This document shows, piece by piece, positions 15,587-24,452 of a stretch of 34,442 nucleotides of DNA (position 1 is its first letter; each line of letters begins with the position of its first letter). The stretch comes from JBKEAD01 sp047973165. GTDB taxonomy: Bacteria; Verrucomicrobiota; Verrucomicrobiia; Chthoniobacterales; JBKEAD01. Under the pieces are notes generated by a model that searched no databases, was not told the DNA's origin, and was given only the letters and a program-made list of their open reading frames with translations. The stretch lies in NCBI GenBank assembly GCA_047973165.1, contig JBKEBM010000151.1, positions 1-34,442 on the forward strand. The letters run 5' to 3'. A program made the translations under genes and the position numbers.

Positions 15587-16921
15587 CTAAGAATTGAGAT
15601 ATTGGTGGCGAGCATTCCACCAAAGCAGGCTTGAGCGTATGCTGGCGTAAGCGACGGTTGCCATGCCGACGCCGACCAGCCCGAAGGTTGGCATAAAGTA
15701 AGCCAGTGCCGCAAAATAGACGACCAGCGAAAAAGAGTTTACCAAAACAACCCGCCGGATTGCTCCGATTGCTGTGAGCAGGGTTTCAAAGCTAAAGCTG
15801 ACGGCTCGGATCACACCGGCAAAAGCCAGCCAGAGCATGGTCGAGTAGGCGGGCAGAAATTCCTTACCTGAGACAAGTCGAATCAGGTCTTTTCCAAAGA
15901 AAACCAGGAAAATAAAAAACAGAGAAAAGGCAGCCAGGGTGATCAGGTTCAGGCGGTTGGCAAGAGCCTGGCGGGCATTTTTCTGAAGCCTTGCAAGCTC
16001 CGGAAAAAGTGCAGGAACCAGGAGTTTATTGATAACAGTAATGAGGACATCGGCAAATTGACGGGCGACTTTGAAAAGCCCTGCAGCGGCAGGGCCGATT
16101 ACGCCACCTGCTGCCAGGGTCGGCAGGTGATCCTGGGCGACATTCATTGCTCCGACCCAGTGAGTTCCGATGGCGTAACGCCAAAGAGCACCCTGGGGCT
16201 TGGTCCAGGTGTCGGGATAAAAGCGAAATTTCCACTGTGGGTTGTATTTGGCAAGACGATACAGGGCTGCCAGATTGGTTGCGACATGTGTGATGGTCAA
16301 AGCGACAAGCCACAGAATCAGAAAATCTCGCAGGCTACCCTCGTTGTAAAAAAGGAAAGCCGCTCCGATGAAGCGAATAATGGGTTCAAGCGTGGTCGCA
16401 GCAGCAAGAGTGCCAAAGCGCCCGAGCAACTGAAGCGTCCCGGTAGCCGTGCCGGAGCTGTTTATAAAGCTGATCATCCAGATACCATAGATCATCGCGA
16501 AGTGCCGAAGTTCCAGCGAAAGGCCGAACCAGTTTCCCAGGGGATAAACCATGATCGCGTAGGCGGTGATACCGAGGACGATACCGATAAAATCAAGTGC
16601 CAGTCCGAAGGAAAGAATACGATGGAGGGCATTGGGTTTCCCCTCGCGAAGGAAAGGCGTGCCGAAGCGGACAATGCTCTGCCAGCTCTCAAAGCGTGTA
16701 AGCTGAGCAACAGCCAGACAAAGACTGTGAATCAGAATGAGCTTTCCAAAATTTTCAGGCCCCAGCGTGCGGGTGGCGAAAGCCAGGTAAGCGAGCGAGC
16801 AAACTGCCTGGATGATGCGCCCGAGAGAGAGTTTGCCTGCATTGCGTATGGGCACCTTCAGACTTCCCTGTGTGGGGGAGGGCTTTTGATCGGTTGAAGG
16901 CAAATTGTTTTTTTCTGACAT
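15587..16921 (-). CDS. Wzx-like polysaccharide/lipid flippase (MOP superfamily)
   Basis: A 444-residue polytopic protein with about 12-14 membrane segments. The start (VPIRNAGKLSLGRIIQAVCSLAYLAFATRTLGPENFGKL) is the typical beginning of the polysaccharide biosynthesis/oligosaccharide flippase family. Later segments GPAAAGLFKVARQFADVL and FGLVGVGMATVAYASIRS fit as well. Members flip lipid-linked glycans across the inner membrane. It is the last gene of a minus-strand operon behind a lipid kinase and a Tam41-like nucleotidyltransferase (18-nt gap), so its cargo may be a lipid made or activated by them. Its cargo cannot be inferred from the sequence. Confidence 0.85.
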   Translation of the reverse strand: MSEKNNLPSTDQKPSPTQGSLKVPIRNAGKLSLGRIIQAVCSLAYLAFATRTLGPENFGKLILIHSLCLAVAQLTRFESWQSIVRFGTPFLREGKPNALHRILSFGLALDFIGIVLGITAYAIMVYPLGNWFGLSLELRHFAMIYGIWMISFINSSGTATGTLQLLGRFGTLAAATTLEPIIRFIGAAFLFYNEGSLRDFLILWLVALTITHVATNLAALYRLAKYNPQWKFRFYPDTWTKPQGALWRYAIGTHWVGAMNVAQDHLPTLAAGGVIGPAAAGLFKVARQFADVLITVINKLLVPALFPELARLQKNARQALANRLNLITLAAFSLFFIFLVFFGKDLIRLVSGKEFLPAYSTMLWLAFAGVIRAVSFSFETLLTAIGAIRRVVLVNSFSLVVYFAALAYFMPTFGLVGVGMATVAYASIRSSLLWWNARHQYLNS

Positions 16922-16939
16922 TCCCGGGAAAGAGAAAGG

Positions 16940-17866
16940 CTAGCGTATGCCACCGCGTTTTGTAACGCGAAGAAAAAGTGCAAGCCCGCCGAGAATCGGG
17001 TGGCGTCGGTGAAATTCGCTGATTTCAACTTTCACACCGGAATGACGCTCAATTTTCCAGCGGGCATAATCGATGTTTCCCTGGAAGGTGAAGGTCGCTT
17101 TTATGAGTCGCAGCAGGATCACTCCTTTTTTGAATGGGCGGGAAAACCGTCGCTTAAGAACATACAAGGATTTTCGAAAGCCGGGAATTTTTGAGTAAAT
17201 CGTATTGTTGTTTGTAAATTCGCCGATGGAGTTGAGCTGAGGAATGGCGAGGCGACTTTTTTCGGTGCAGGACTCAGCGTTTGTTTCAAAAATAAGCCTG
17301 GCCCGGTTTTGTTTTTCGCTGCGGATTTCGTCTGCGTAGGTCGAACGTAACCCGACTTCCCAGAATTCCGTGACTGAGCAGGAATTGATCAGATGCAGCG
17401 TTTCTTCATGAAAAGTTAAAACGCAGTCGGCAATACTGCGGATGAGAGTCTGTCGGGCAGAGTCTGAGTTTGTGAAAGCAATACGGCAGGGCTGGCAAAA
17501 TCTCGCCCAGATATGCGGTGTGAAACTTTGTCGGGTTGCGGCTTTGCAAAACTGGTCAATTCGTAAGACGGCAACCTTGCAGCGCTGTGGAGCCCCCTCA
17601 AAAGTCTCTTCAAAAAAATAAACATTGGGAGGCACCAGGCGGCCTCCGATCGCAAGTGGAAGATTTGGCTTGTAGTCACAAAAACGCTCCACAAGCAGAT
17701 AAAAATCGTAAACGATTTCGTCGTCGGGCGTGTGGTTCCGAAGGCCGGAACCGTAAAATAAAATCGCAGCAATGCCGGGCTGTTTTTTAAAAAAATCCAC
17801 CCACCTGTTGGGAACGACGGCCAGTGGTTTGCTTGTTTCCTCAGCAATAAATTTTTCAAGCTGCAT
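16940..17866 (-). CDS. nucleotidyltransferase-fold protein, Tam41-like candidate CDP-diacylglycerol synthase
   Basis: A 308-residue soluble protein. Residues 35-60 read ILFYGSGLRNHTPDDEIVYDFYLLVE: a GSG loop (39-41) followed by an Asp (D54), as in the nucleotidyltransferase active site of Tam41/Mmp37 (PF09139). PPNVYF (79-84), CKVAVLR (96-102) and HIWARFCQPCRI (from 118) align by eye with the PNVYFN, IKYGV and LYIAGRLQKPV segments of mitochondrial Tam41. Tam41 makes CDP-diacylglycerol from phosphatidate and CTP and is unrelated to CdsA. The upstream neighbour is a lipid kinase that could supply phosphatidate, which supports the idea. The start at 17866 was chosen because a GGAG lies 6 nt before this ATG; the longer frame to 17986 would overlap the kinase gene. 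The match is from memory and unverified. Confidence 0.55.
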   Translation of the reverse strand: MQLEKFIAEETSKPLAVVPNRWVDFFKKQPGIAAILFYGSGLRNHTPDDEIVYDFYLLVERFCDYKPNLPLAIGGRLVPPNVYFFEETFEGAPQRCKVAVLRIDQFCKAATRQSFTPHIWARFCQPCRIAFTNSDSARQTLIRSIADCVLTFHEETLHLINSCSVTEFWEVGLRSTYADEIRSEKQNRARLIFETNAESCTEKSRLAIPQLNSIGEFTNNNTIYSKIPGFRKSLYVLKRRFSRPFKKGVILLRLIKATFTFQGNIDYARWKIERHSGVKVEISEFHRRHPILGGLALFLRVTKRGGIR

Positions 17867-17892
17867 CCGGGTCTCCGGCTCAGAGTTTTTTT

Positions 17893-18885
17893 TCACATGA
17901 TGAAAAAGGGGAGTGGCTGGCAGGTGCGAATTTTTAGTTTGGAATCCTTGTCGGGATGTCCGTAAAACTCGCCATCGAGAACCCATTGTCCTTTAAAGCA
18001 GAGTGAATATTTGTCGGAGGAATCGTGCTCGACTTCCTGCGTTTTTTTTCGGTCGCTGCCTCCCCGGCTGAGCAGGTAGGTGAGAAGGCCGCGCCGGGTG
18101 AAGGGGTGTTTGTAGGTGACCAGTTTCAGAGCATTGTGGCGTCCGCGCGGATTAAAGCCCAGAAGCAGGCGATTGAGGCTGGTCAGGTAGATAAAAATGC
18201 TTGGGCCGCCGTGCCAGTCGGAAGGTTTTTTTTGCCCGTTTGTGTGCCGCGCCCAGCGAATGTCATCGTGATGAAAAATATCTCCTGTCGCTTTTTTCAG
18301 AATAAACAAGCGGGAAAAAACAGACAAAAGGGCGAGACTTTCGATAAAAACTCCGTTGATTGCTTTGCGTGAAAAAGCTTCCTGGCAAAACTGAAGTATG
18401 CGGGACATTGCACCTGCTGCGAAAAAAAATCCAAACTGCTCGGGCTGGCCGTCGTCGCTGAGAACACCAAAAGGAGATCGTTGCTGAATACGCCCGGGAG
18501 TGATGCCAGCGCGAGTGTCATTAAGCACATTCTGAAGCGCACGGGTGGGGTTTCCCGACAGGCCCAGCTCGCGCTGGATCATGTTTGTGCTGCCGCCGCA
18601 GAGCAGTGCGAGTGCGGGCAGAGAAGCCGGGTCGGGGTGTCCTTCAAAAACATTCAGGACGGCACTGATGGTCCCATCGCCGCCGCTGACAGCAAGAATA
18701 TCGGGGGGATTTACGAGCAGTTCGCGAACATATTTTTGCAGGGCCTCCGGCGTACTGGCCGAATGCCAGGGAATATCTGCGGATTTGCAGATTTGCTTCA
18801 ACGCTCCGGGCTGCCTGGAGTTTCGACCACTCAGGGGATTTTCAAGAACGGCGAGGGTCGCCTGCTTCGAGCTCGCCGATTGCAC
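17893..18885 (-). CDS. diacylglycerol/lipid kinase (DAGK catalytic domain)
   Basis: A 330-residue lipid kinase. ENPLSGRN (15-22) is the entry motif, SGGDGT (67-72) the nucleotide-binding motif, and CGGSTN (96-101) replaces the more usual PxGTxN. A WVLDGE motif near the C-terminus is the second conserved acidic site of DgkB/YegS enzymes. It should phosphorylate diacylglycerol or a related lipid using ATP at the cytoplasmic face of the membrane. The start is GTG at 18885. The same frame stays open upstream to about 19028 but contains no ATG, GTG or TTG and is Ser-rich, so GTG is the best choice. It leads the operon with the Tam41-like gene (26-nt gap) and the flippase. The 269 nt upstream contain no other gene that I can see. 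Confidence 0.82.
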   Translation of the reverse strand: MQSASSKQATLAVLENPLSGRNSRQPGALKQICKSADIPWHSASTPEALQKYVRELLVNPPDILAVSGGDGTISAVLNVFEGHPDPASLPALALLCGGSTNMIQRELGLSGNPTRALQNVLNDTRAGITPGRIQQRSPFGVLSDDGQPEQFGFFFAAGAMSRILQFCQEAFSRKAINGVFIESLALLSVFSRLFILKKATGDIFHHDDIRWARHTNGQKKPSDWHGGPSIFIYLTSLNRLLLGFNPRGRHNALKLVTYKHPFTRRGLLTYLLSRGGSDRKKTQEVEHDSSDKYSLCFKGQWVLDGEFYGHPDKDSKLKIRTCQPLPFFIM

Positions 18886-19154
18886 GGGCAGCTTTTTATT
18901 AACGGCAGAATCTGACGACGAAGTAAATCCGCTTAAAGTATTTGAGCGGTGCAGATCAGATGGAGAGTGAGAGGGACTGGATGGTACGGGTATGATAACG
19001 GTTTCTTTGTTTTTTATTGACGAATTTTAAATCTTAAATCCTGAAACGAACACACAGTTGCCTGTATTCGATTGCTGAAAAGTATTTGGCCAACACCATG
19101 CAACGCTCAGACTTTTGTAACGGCCATTCCCCTTAATTAAAAGAAAGAAAAAGT

Positions 19155-20267
19155 TTATTTCACACGGAAAAAAACGGCTGCAGCACCGAGGAATCCGAAG
19201 CAGATAAAAGTAGCCCAAGCTGCAACGACAGGCGGGAAAGTACCGTTTTCCCCAAGCGGGATGAGGATGCTTTGCAAAATAAAATAAAAGAACCCGAGAG
19301 CAAAAACAGCAATCGTCACATAGAGTCGCCGGGCATTTCGCTGAATTTGAAGGCAGATGGGTGCAGCCAGCAGAACCATGACCATACAGCTAAGTGCCTG
19401 GACAATTCGGGAGTAAGCCCAGACCTGATAGACGGCATTTGGATGTATTTGGCTGTTCATGTCTTTCCAGCCAAGTGCGTAAAGCTGGCTGAAGCGAAGC
19501 TCTTCGATGGGTTTGGAAAATGAGGCAAAATCTTTTGGCTGGAGGGTGAGAGGGAGGATGATTGCCTTGGCGTAAGCTTCACTTTGTAATCGAAGATCGC
19601 GGGTTACGGCATTTTTAAGAACCCAGGAGCTTTTTGGCGGAGTTTGTTTATTCCCGGTGTTTACTTCCTGGTAGCTGGCACTTTCGGCATTGTAGTAATG
19701 AGATGCAACGCCGCTCGAATCGATAGCGAGGACAGTAGGCGATTGCAGGTGGTGCCCATCGGGGCTGACACCGCCTGTTTGCACAAGAAATCCTTCACTT
19801 GAAACCCACTCGGGGCTGTCGGGAAGTGCTTCGAGTTTTGGCAGGCCCTGGTAGTGGTCGGCCTGCCATTCGCCGAGACGCTCCTGGGTGTCTGTTACAA
19901 AATAATCTGTAAAGACAAACTGGCCGACTGACAGGAAAAAAGCACCTGTCAGAAGTGTTATAACAATGCGGGAAAGTGTAAAACCGGAGGCTTCGAGTGC
20001 GAGAATTTCACGTTGAGAAGCCAGTGAGGAAAAGACCTGAACCGCAGCTATCAGGACACCCAGGGGCAGAATAAAAACTGCAATCCCCGGAAGCCGCAGC
20101 AAAAAATAAAAAAGGAGTGCATAAAAAGAGTGGCTGGCCTCGGAGGCGATTTCGCTGGCCTGGGTCAGAAGATCAAAAACGGCCAGCAACACGGTCAGGG
20201 CAAACGTGATACGCAAAACCCGACTCGCAAAGCGCAGGAGCAGCCATTGAATGAAAATCGTGGGCAT
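19155..20267 (-). CDS. lptG: LptF/LptG family LPS-export permease (second copy, LptG-like)
   Basis: A 370-residue YjgP/YjgQ-family permease: membrane helices at the N-terminus (about 1-130), a periplasmic beta-rich domain (about 135-270) and three helices at the C-terminus. PLGVLIAAVQVFSSLASQREILALEASGFTLSRI is the conserved cytoplasmic coupling region that contacts LptB. With LptB and LptF it forms the ABC transporter that pulls LPS out of the inner membrane. It starts 8 nt after lptF and ends the operon. The choice between the names LptF and LptG rests on gene order. Confidence 0.85.
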   Translation of the reverse strand: MPTIFIQWLLLRFASRVLRITFALTVLLAVFDLLTQASEIASEASHSFYALLFYFLLRLPGIAVFILPLGVLIAAVQVFSSLASQREILALEASGFTLSRIVITLLTGAFFLSVGQFVFTDYFVTDTQERLGEWQADHYQGLPKLEALPDSPEWVSSEGFLVQTGGVSPDGHHLQSPTVLAIDSSGVASHYYNAESASYQEVNTGNKQTPPKSSWVLKNAVTRDLRLQSEAYAKAIILPLTLQPKDFASFSKPIEELRFSQLYALGWKDMNSQIHPNAVYQVWAYSRIVQALSCMVMVLLAAPICLQIQRNARRLYVTIAVFALGFFYFILQSILIPLGENGTFPPVVAAWATFICFGFLGAAAVFFRVK

Positions 20268-20275
20268 AGTGGCTG

Positions 20276-21508
20276 TCAGGTTTTGCTGCTTGCGGTGTAA
20301 CGTTGAGGCGGAATCGCTCGTCGCCGGGGAAGGTCGCCGGAAAAAAATCGGTAGGCCAGGATGGCAAAAACGAGGAGGAGAAAAGCAGGTCCCCAGATTC
20401 CGATCCAGGGAGATATCTGGTCGTTCTCGACCATGATTTTGCCAAGGCGCGAGGTCTTTTCAAAGAGCACAAGAATCACCAGGCCGAGGGCGATGCCACG
20501 GGCTTTGGCAGAGCGTCCCTGACCGATCAAACCGAGAGCAAGACCAAGTCCGCCGAGAATCGGAACGGAGAGGGTCTGTGCCTCACGCCAGTGAAACTCG
20601 GCCCGCTTTTGGGCGGGAGAGATTTTTTTTTGTAATTCTTCCGGTAATGTTTCGGCCGAAGGCAGGAGCAGTTCGGGCGAGGTGAGTTCGCGCTCGGAGT
20701 AACCACGAGGGCCGGATTCCGCAGCGATGCTGTCTGTCGTGATGCTAACCGGCATCTGGTCAAAGCGCAGTTGCAGGCTGATGGTTTTGATTTTAAATTC
20801 GTTTTCTTCTTCCCGAAGCAGAATGCCATCCCGGAGCATGATGCTGAGTTCGCCATTTGGTTTTTCGACGGGCAGCACTTCGGCAGAATGGGCTGTCAAA
20901 AATTCGCGGTGGTTGGATTCCGTCGTTCGCGTCATGAAAAATCCCTCAAAAAATTTTCCTTGTTCGCGGACGTTTTTTGCGCGGACGATGTTATCCGCTC
21001 CGACGGGAAGGTAAATATCGGGGCCGAGTCCGCCGAGGAGATCGCCGCTTATGATCTGATTCATCTGGCCCCGAAAAAGATAGCGGGCGTAGGGCTGCCC
21101 CCAGTTTGTAAGAAAAACCATGAGGATTGTGAGGATGATGGCCAGGTAGGCGAGCGGAAGATAAAGCCGGGAGACAGAGAGGCCGAAGGAGCGCATCACC
21201 ACAAGCTCGGAACGGTCGTGAAGACGGCGGATACCAAGAATGACTCCGAAAAAAAATCCTGCCGGGATGGCAAGACCAAGATAGTGGGGTATCAGGTAAA
21301 TGATGAGGCCCCAGGCTTCGTTGGCGGATGCACCGTGGTGGGTAACAACCTGGACGAGGCGAAGAACGCGCTCAAGGGACAGCGCAAAAAAGACGATTGC
21401 TCCGACGGCGAGAGTCGGAAGGAGAAATACTTTAAAAATATAATAGGGCAGGATCGGAAAAATCCGTCGGCGAAATTTTGTCCTGGCTGCCAGGGGTGCC
21501 GTCGTCAT
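20276..21508 (-). CDS. lptF: LptF/LptG family LPS-export permease (first copy, LptF-like)
   Basis: A 410-residue YjgP/YjgQ permease. LAIPAGFFFGVILGIRRLHDRSELVVMRSFGLSVSRL is the conserved coupling segment, followed by a periplasmic domain (about 150-310) and C-terminal helices (LSVPILGGLGLALGLIG and after). The N-terminal 15 residues are basic and precede the first helix. It pairs with the other permease and LptB for LPS extraction. The ATG overlaps the lptB stop as ATGA, so coupling is likely. Confidence 0.87.
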   Translation of the reverse strand: MTTAPLAARTKFRRRIFPILPYYIFKVFLLPTLAVGAIVFFALSLERVLRLVQVVTHHGASANEAWGLIIYLIPHYLGLAIPAGFFFGVILGIRRLHDRSELVVMRSFGLSVSRLYLPLAYLAIILTILMVFLTNWGQPYARYLFRGQMNQIISGDLLGGLGPDIYLPVGADNIVRAKNVREQGKFFEGFFMTRTTESNHREFLTAHSAEVLPVEKPNGELSIMLRDGILLREEENEFKIKTISLQLRFDQMPVSITTDSIAAESGPRGYSERELTSPELLLPSAETLPEELQKKISPAQKRAEFHWREAQTLSVPILGGLGLALGLIGQGRSAKARGIALGLVILVLFEKTSRLGKIMVENDQISPWIGIWGPAFLLLVFAILAYRFFSGDLPRRRAIPPQRYTASSKT

Positions 21509-22251
21509 GCTTCGAAATCTTCTCCGAGATAAACATTGCGAACTTCACTGTGCTCAATGATTTCCTCGGGAGTGCCCTCGTGCAGAATATGCCCTTCACT
21601 CAGAATGTAGGCGCGGTCCACCACGCGCAGCGTATCGCGAACGTTGTGGTCGGTAATCAGAACGCCAATGCCGCGGCACTTTAACTGCGTGATGAGTTTG
21701 CGGATGTCGCGAACGGCGATGGGGTCAATACCGGCAAGGGGTTCGTCGAGTAAAATAAACTGCGGATTGGCAGCCAGGGCGCGTGCGATTTCGACGCGGC
21801 GGCGCTCTCCACCGGAGAGAACTTCGGAGGGCGCCTGGCGAATCGACTGGATGGAGAAATCGTCGAGCAGGGATTCGAGGGTTTCGTCGCGCTGGTCTTT
21901 TGGGATGCCGCAGGCCTGCAGAACGCCGTAGATATTTTCCTCAACATTGAGTCCACGAAAAATGGACGTTTCCTGGGGCAGGTATCCAACCCCCATTGCG
22001 GCACGTTGATGCATCGGGAGCTGGGTTACGTCTTTCCCTTCGAGTGTAATGCGTCCTGTATCGGGAGCGATCAGGCCGGTCATGATGTAGAAACAGGTAG
22101 TTTTACCTGCGCCGTTTGGACCGAGCAGGGCGATGGCTTCGCCACGGGAGACGTGGAGAGAGATGTCGTGCAGGACGGGATGCTTGCGGTAGTGCTTGGA
22201 GAGGTTGTGTGCTGCAAGCTTTTTATCAGAGTTTTCAGGAGATGTTTCCAT
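21505..22251 (-). CDS. lptB: LptB, ATPase of the LPS export ABC transporter
   Basis: A 248-residue ABC ATPase. It has Walker A GPNGAGKT (44-51), the Q-loop in LPQETSIFRGLNVEENI, signature LSGGE (145-149), Walker B FILLDEP (165-171), and the His switch in LITDHNVRDTL. LSGGERRRVEIARALA, DEPLAGIDPIAV and the ITDHNVRDTL segment are LptB-specific, which separates it from amino-acid transporter ATPases. It drives LPS transport with the two permeases encoded just downstream. No lptA or lptC gene is adjacent. The ATG leader has no SD at the usual distance. The upstream DUF6134-like gene ends 21 nt before it. Confidence 0.95.
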   Translation of the reverse strand: METSPENSDKKLAAHNLSKHYRKHPVLHDISLHVSRGEAIALLGPNGAGKTTCFYIMTGLIAPDTGRITLEGKDVTQLPMHQRAAMGVGYLPQETSIFRGLNVEENIYGVLQACGIPKDQRDETLESLLDDFSIQSIRQAPSEVLSGGERRRVEIARALAANPQFILLDEPLAGIDPIAVRDIRKLITQLKCRGIGVLITDHNVRDTLRVVDRAYILSEGHILHEGTPEEIIEHSEVRNVYLGEDFEA

Positions 22252-22272
22252 GGTCCGATTTCCAAAAAAATT

Positions 22273-22923
22273 TTAAGGTGTTTCTCTGATAAGTTGTATT
22301 TGAGCCGAGCCTTGTTGGTAACGCATTATTTGGAGTTGTCCTTTTGCATCATACCAGGCATTTCTTTTCCAGTCCCCATTTTTATCGTGGTAAATGATGT
22401 GGGTCAGGCTCATTTTTTTCTTTCCGACTTCCAGGGTTTCCTGGCCGGCATTTTGGATGCGGATGTGGCGTATTTTGCCTTTTTCGCTGATAAAATCGAC
22501 CTCGGTATTTTCGGAAATGTCGAAAGCCCAGGGAAGGAAGGTGAAGTAAAGTGGAGCGAGAGCCTGCGTCTGGCCGTTGATTTTCAGAGCAGGCCCCTGG
22601 GGTGTTGAGGTGAGTTTGTAGTCGTATTTTTTTCCATTGTAAACAGAGCTGCCAGTCAGGGACTGAAGCTTTGAATTTTCCCAGGTTTCACTGCGCTGGT
22701 GGGTGGCTTTGTAGGCGGCGATACCGAGAATTTTTACTTCGATTTGCATTTTTGCCTGGAGCTTTCGTACGGACTCGGAACCGGAGACATTAAAGGTGTA
22801 GGAGCCGATGGGGGTGTCGTTGCGCAGGATGGCAAAGCGGATTTGCCCGGCTTGCAGACAGCTTAAAAAAAGGGAGAAAAAGAGGAGGAATACTATTAGA
22901 AAAAATTTTGAGAATAGATTCAT
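22273..22923 (-). CDS. secreted DUF6134-like protein
   Basis: A 216-residue protein with a signal peptide (MNLFSKFFLIVFLLFFSLFL, cleavage probably after SCLQA). The mature part matches the pattern I know for DUF6134: a FAILRNDTPIGSYTF start, KILGIAAYKATHQRSETW, a FTFLPWAFDI segment, and a final WYDAKGQLQIMRYQQGSAQI. It is predicted periplasmic and beta-rich; the biochemical function is unknown. The ATG overlaps the previous stop as TAATG, so it is tied to the fusion gene upstream, and lptB follows. It occupies the place where lptC/lptA often sit beside lptB, but I do not see LptA/LptC sequence features. The longer frame to 23010 lies inside the upstream gene and was rejected. Confidence 0.7.
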   Translation of the reverse strand: MNLFSKFFLIVFLLFFSLFLSCLQAGQIRFAILRNDTPIGSYTFNVSGSESVRKLQAKMQIEVKILGIAAYKATHQRSETWENSKLQSLTGSSVYNGKKYDYKLTSTPQGPALKINGQTQALAPLYFTFLPWAFDISENTEVDFISEKGKIRHIRIQNAGQETLEVGKKKMSLTHIIYHDKNGDWKRNAWYDAKGQLQIMRYQQGSAQIQLIRETP

Positions 22924-24452
22924 TACCAGTTTTCGATGGGGAGGTTGGCGTTTTTTATCGCGAGGCGTGTTCTTATATTGGGAGAGATTACAATACCTTT
23001 GTTGGCCCACTTGAGAAGAGGAAGATCGGATGCATCATCGGAATAAAAAGTGATGGTCAGATTGTTGCGATTCGTGCCTGGCGGTGAGAGGAGGGCCTCC
23101 TGGACGCGGTGTAGTTTTTCTTTGCCGTAACAATTTTTACCCGTGATGTAGAGGGCTTGTTTGCCTCGTGCGGCAAACTGTGTTGGTGTGCCGATAAGTT
23201 GATCGAAGCCGAGTTTGGCAGCAAAGATTTTTGCGTAGAGGTCGATGGAGCCCGTGGCGAGGATGAGTTTGTCGCCGTTGGCACGATGTTCGGCGATACG
23301 CTTTAATGCACCTGAGCGCAGATTGGTTTTTAAAATGCGGTTCGTAAATTTTTTGGTTTTTTCGGTAATTTCTTCGCGATTTTTCCCGGAGAGGGCAAAG
23401 GTGAGCATACGTTCCTTGAGAGTGAGGCGTGTGATTTTACCTCGTTTGTAACGCAGCATCTGAGGGAGTATCTGCCCAAGGAGACGAATTTTTTTGGGGA
23501 GAGAATTTTGCAGGGAGAGCAGGAAAAAAGTGTAGGTGCCGTGGCGAGTGATAGTGCGGTCGAGATCAAAGATGGCGATGTTTTGTTGGGGAGTGTCGGC
23601 TGGCAGTTTCGTGGCGACGACGGGTATTTTTGTTTTGAGAATGGCTTCGACGGCAATCAGATCGGATACTTTATCCACGTCGACAGAGGCCTCGGGATGA
23701 TTCAGGATGACGGGACTCACCGGACAACCCATGATCCTGCCTGCGCGGGCAAGAGCTTCGTCCAGCCGGAGGCGGCGAAAAAATATGGAGAGTAAATTTT
23801 TCCATCCGAAGGCAGCGACCAGTCTGCGGAATTTTTTTCGTTCGCTTTCGATGTTTTGCCAGAATTCGAGGGCCTGAAAAACGTCTCTGCCGCGAAGAGA
23901 AAAGAGGTTGGTTCCGGAATAAGCTTCATCGCGAAAGGGCAGCCAGGTTCTTTGCATGTCAGGATAGGTCGCCTGGATTTGTGTGCGGCTGGCAAAGCCA
24001 ATACAGATTTTTGATGAGTTTGATTCAGCAGGCTTAGCGGCCTCCACGAGGAAATCCTGAAGGATCGCAGGAGTCAGGAGAGGAGAGTCCCCTGTGGTGA
24101 TCAGAAAAGAATCTGTTGCCGGATCACCGGATGCTTCGATCGCCTTTTTGACACTGCTGCTGATACTGGCAGAAGTTGGGATTTGCTCGATTTTGATTGA
24201 GGGATACTCATTTTGAATTTCTTTGATGAGCGTTGTGAGAACGTCGTTAGTTGCTGCGACGAGGATAATTTTTTCAATCACCGATGTCTGGCAGAGAGCT
24301 TCCAGGACATAACGAATCATGGGTTTACCCAGGATGGGGATGAGTGCCTTGCAGTCGCTCCCGACAAAATCGGCGACGGGGTCTCCCTCCGGGCGCGTGC
24401 CGGCCAGGATAATCGCTGTGTGAGAAATTTGATCCTGGTTTAGCATGAGCAT
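22923..24452 (-). CDS. fusion of a MobA-like nucleotidyltransferase with a HAD-IB phosphatase
   Basis: A 509-residue two-domain protein. Residues 10-285 are a sugar-phosphate/MobA-type nucleotidyltransferase: LAGTRPEGDP (16-25) as nucleotide loop, K35 in KALIPILGKPM, TTGDSP (119-124) as acidic metal site, and a basic middle (GWKNLLSIFFRRLR). Residues 290-509 are a HAD-IB phosphatase like SerB: FDLDRT (295-300), the ILATGS motif II (398-402), a motif III Lys near 444, and YSDDASDLPLL (470-480). Such an enzyme could make a nucleotide-activated head group and hydrolyse a phosphomonoester of the same pathway. The next gene upstream is glycerophosphotransferase-like, so a CDP-alcohol or sugar-phosphate is a sensible guess, not a finding. 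The start is ATG at 24452 (or 24446); either overlaps the previous gene. Confidence 0.75.
   Translation of the reverse strand: MLMLNQDQISHTAIILAGTRPEGDPVADFVGSDCKALIPILGKPMIRYVLEALCQTSVIEKIILVAATNDVLTTLIKEIQNEYPSIKIEQIPTSASISSSVKKAIEASGDPATDSFLITTGDSPLLTPAILQDFLVEAAKPAESNSSKICIGFASRTQIQATYPDMQRTWLPFRDEAYSGTNLFSLRGRDVFQALEFWQNIESERKKFRRLVAAFGWKNLLSIFFRRLRLDEALARAGRIMGCPVSPVILNHPEASVDVDKVSDLIAVEAILKTKIPVVATKLPADTPQQNIAIFDLDRTITRHGTYTFFLLSLQNSLPKKIRLLGQILPQMLRYKRGKITRLTLKERMLTFALSGKNREEITEKTKKFTNRILKTNLRSGALKRIAEHRANGDKLILATGSIDLYAKIFAAKLGFDQLIGTPTQFAARGKQALYITGKNCYGKEKLHRVQEALLSPPGTNRNNLTITFYSDDASDLPLLKWANKGIVISPNIRTRLAIKNANLPIENW

Noticed and set aside
16058..16897. 279-codon plus-strand ORF
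   Set aside because: It is the complement of the flippase gene and is rich in Lys/Gln/Gly from hydrophobic antisense codons.
20771..21532. 253-codon plus-strand ORF
   Set aside because: It is antisense to lptF, which has clear YjgP/YjgQ features.
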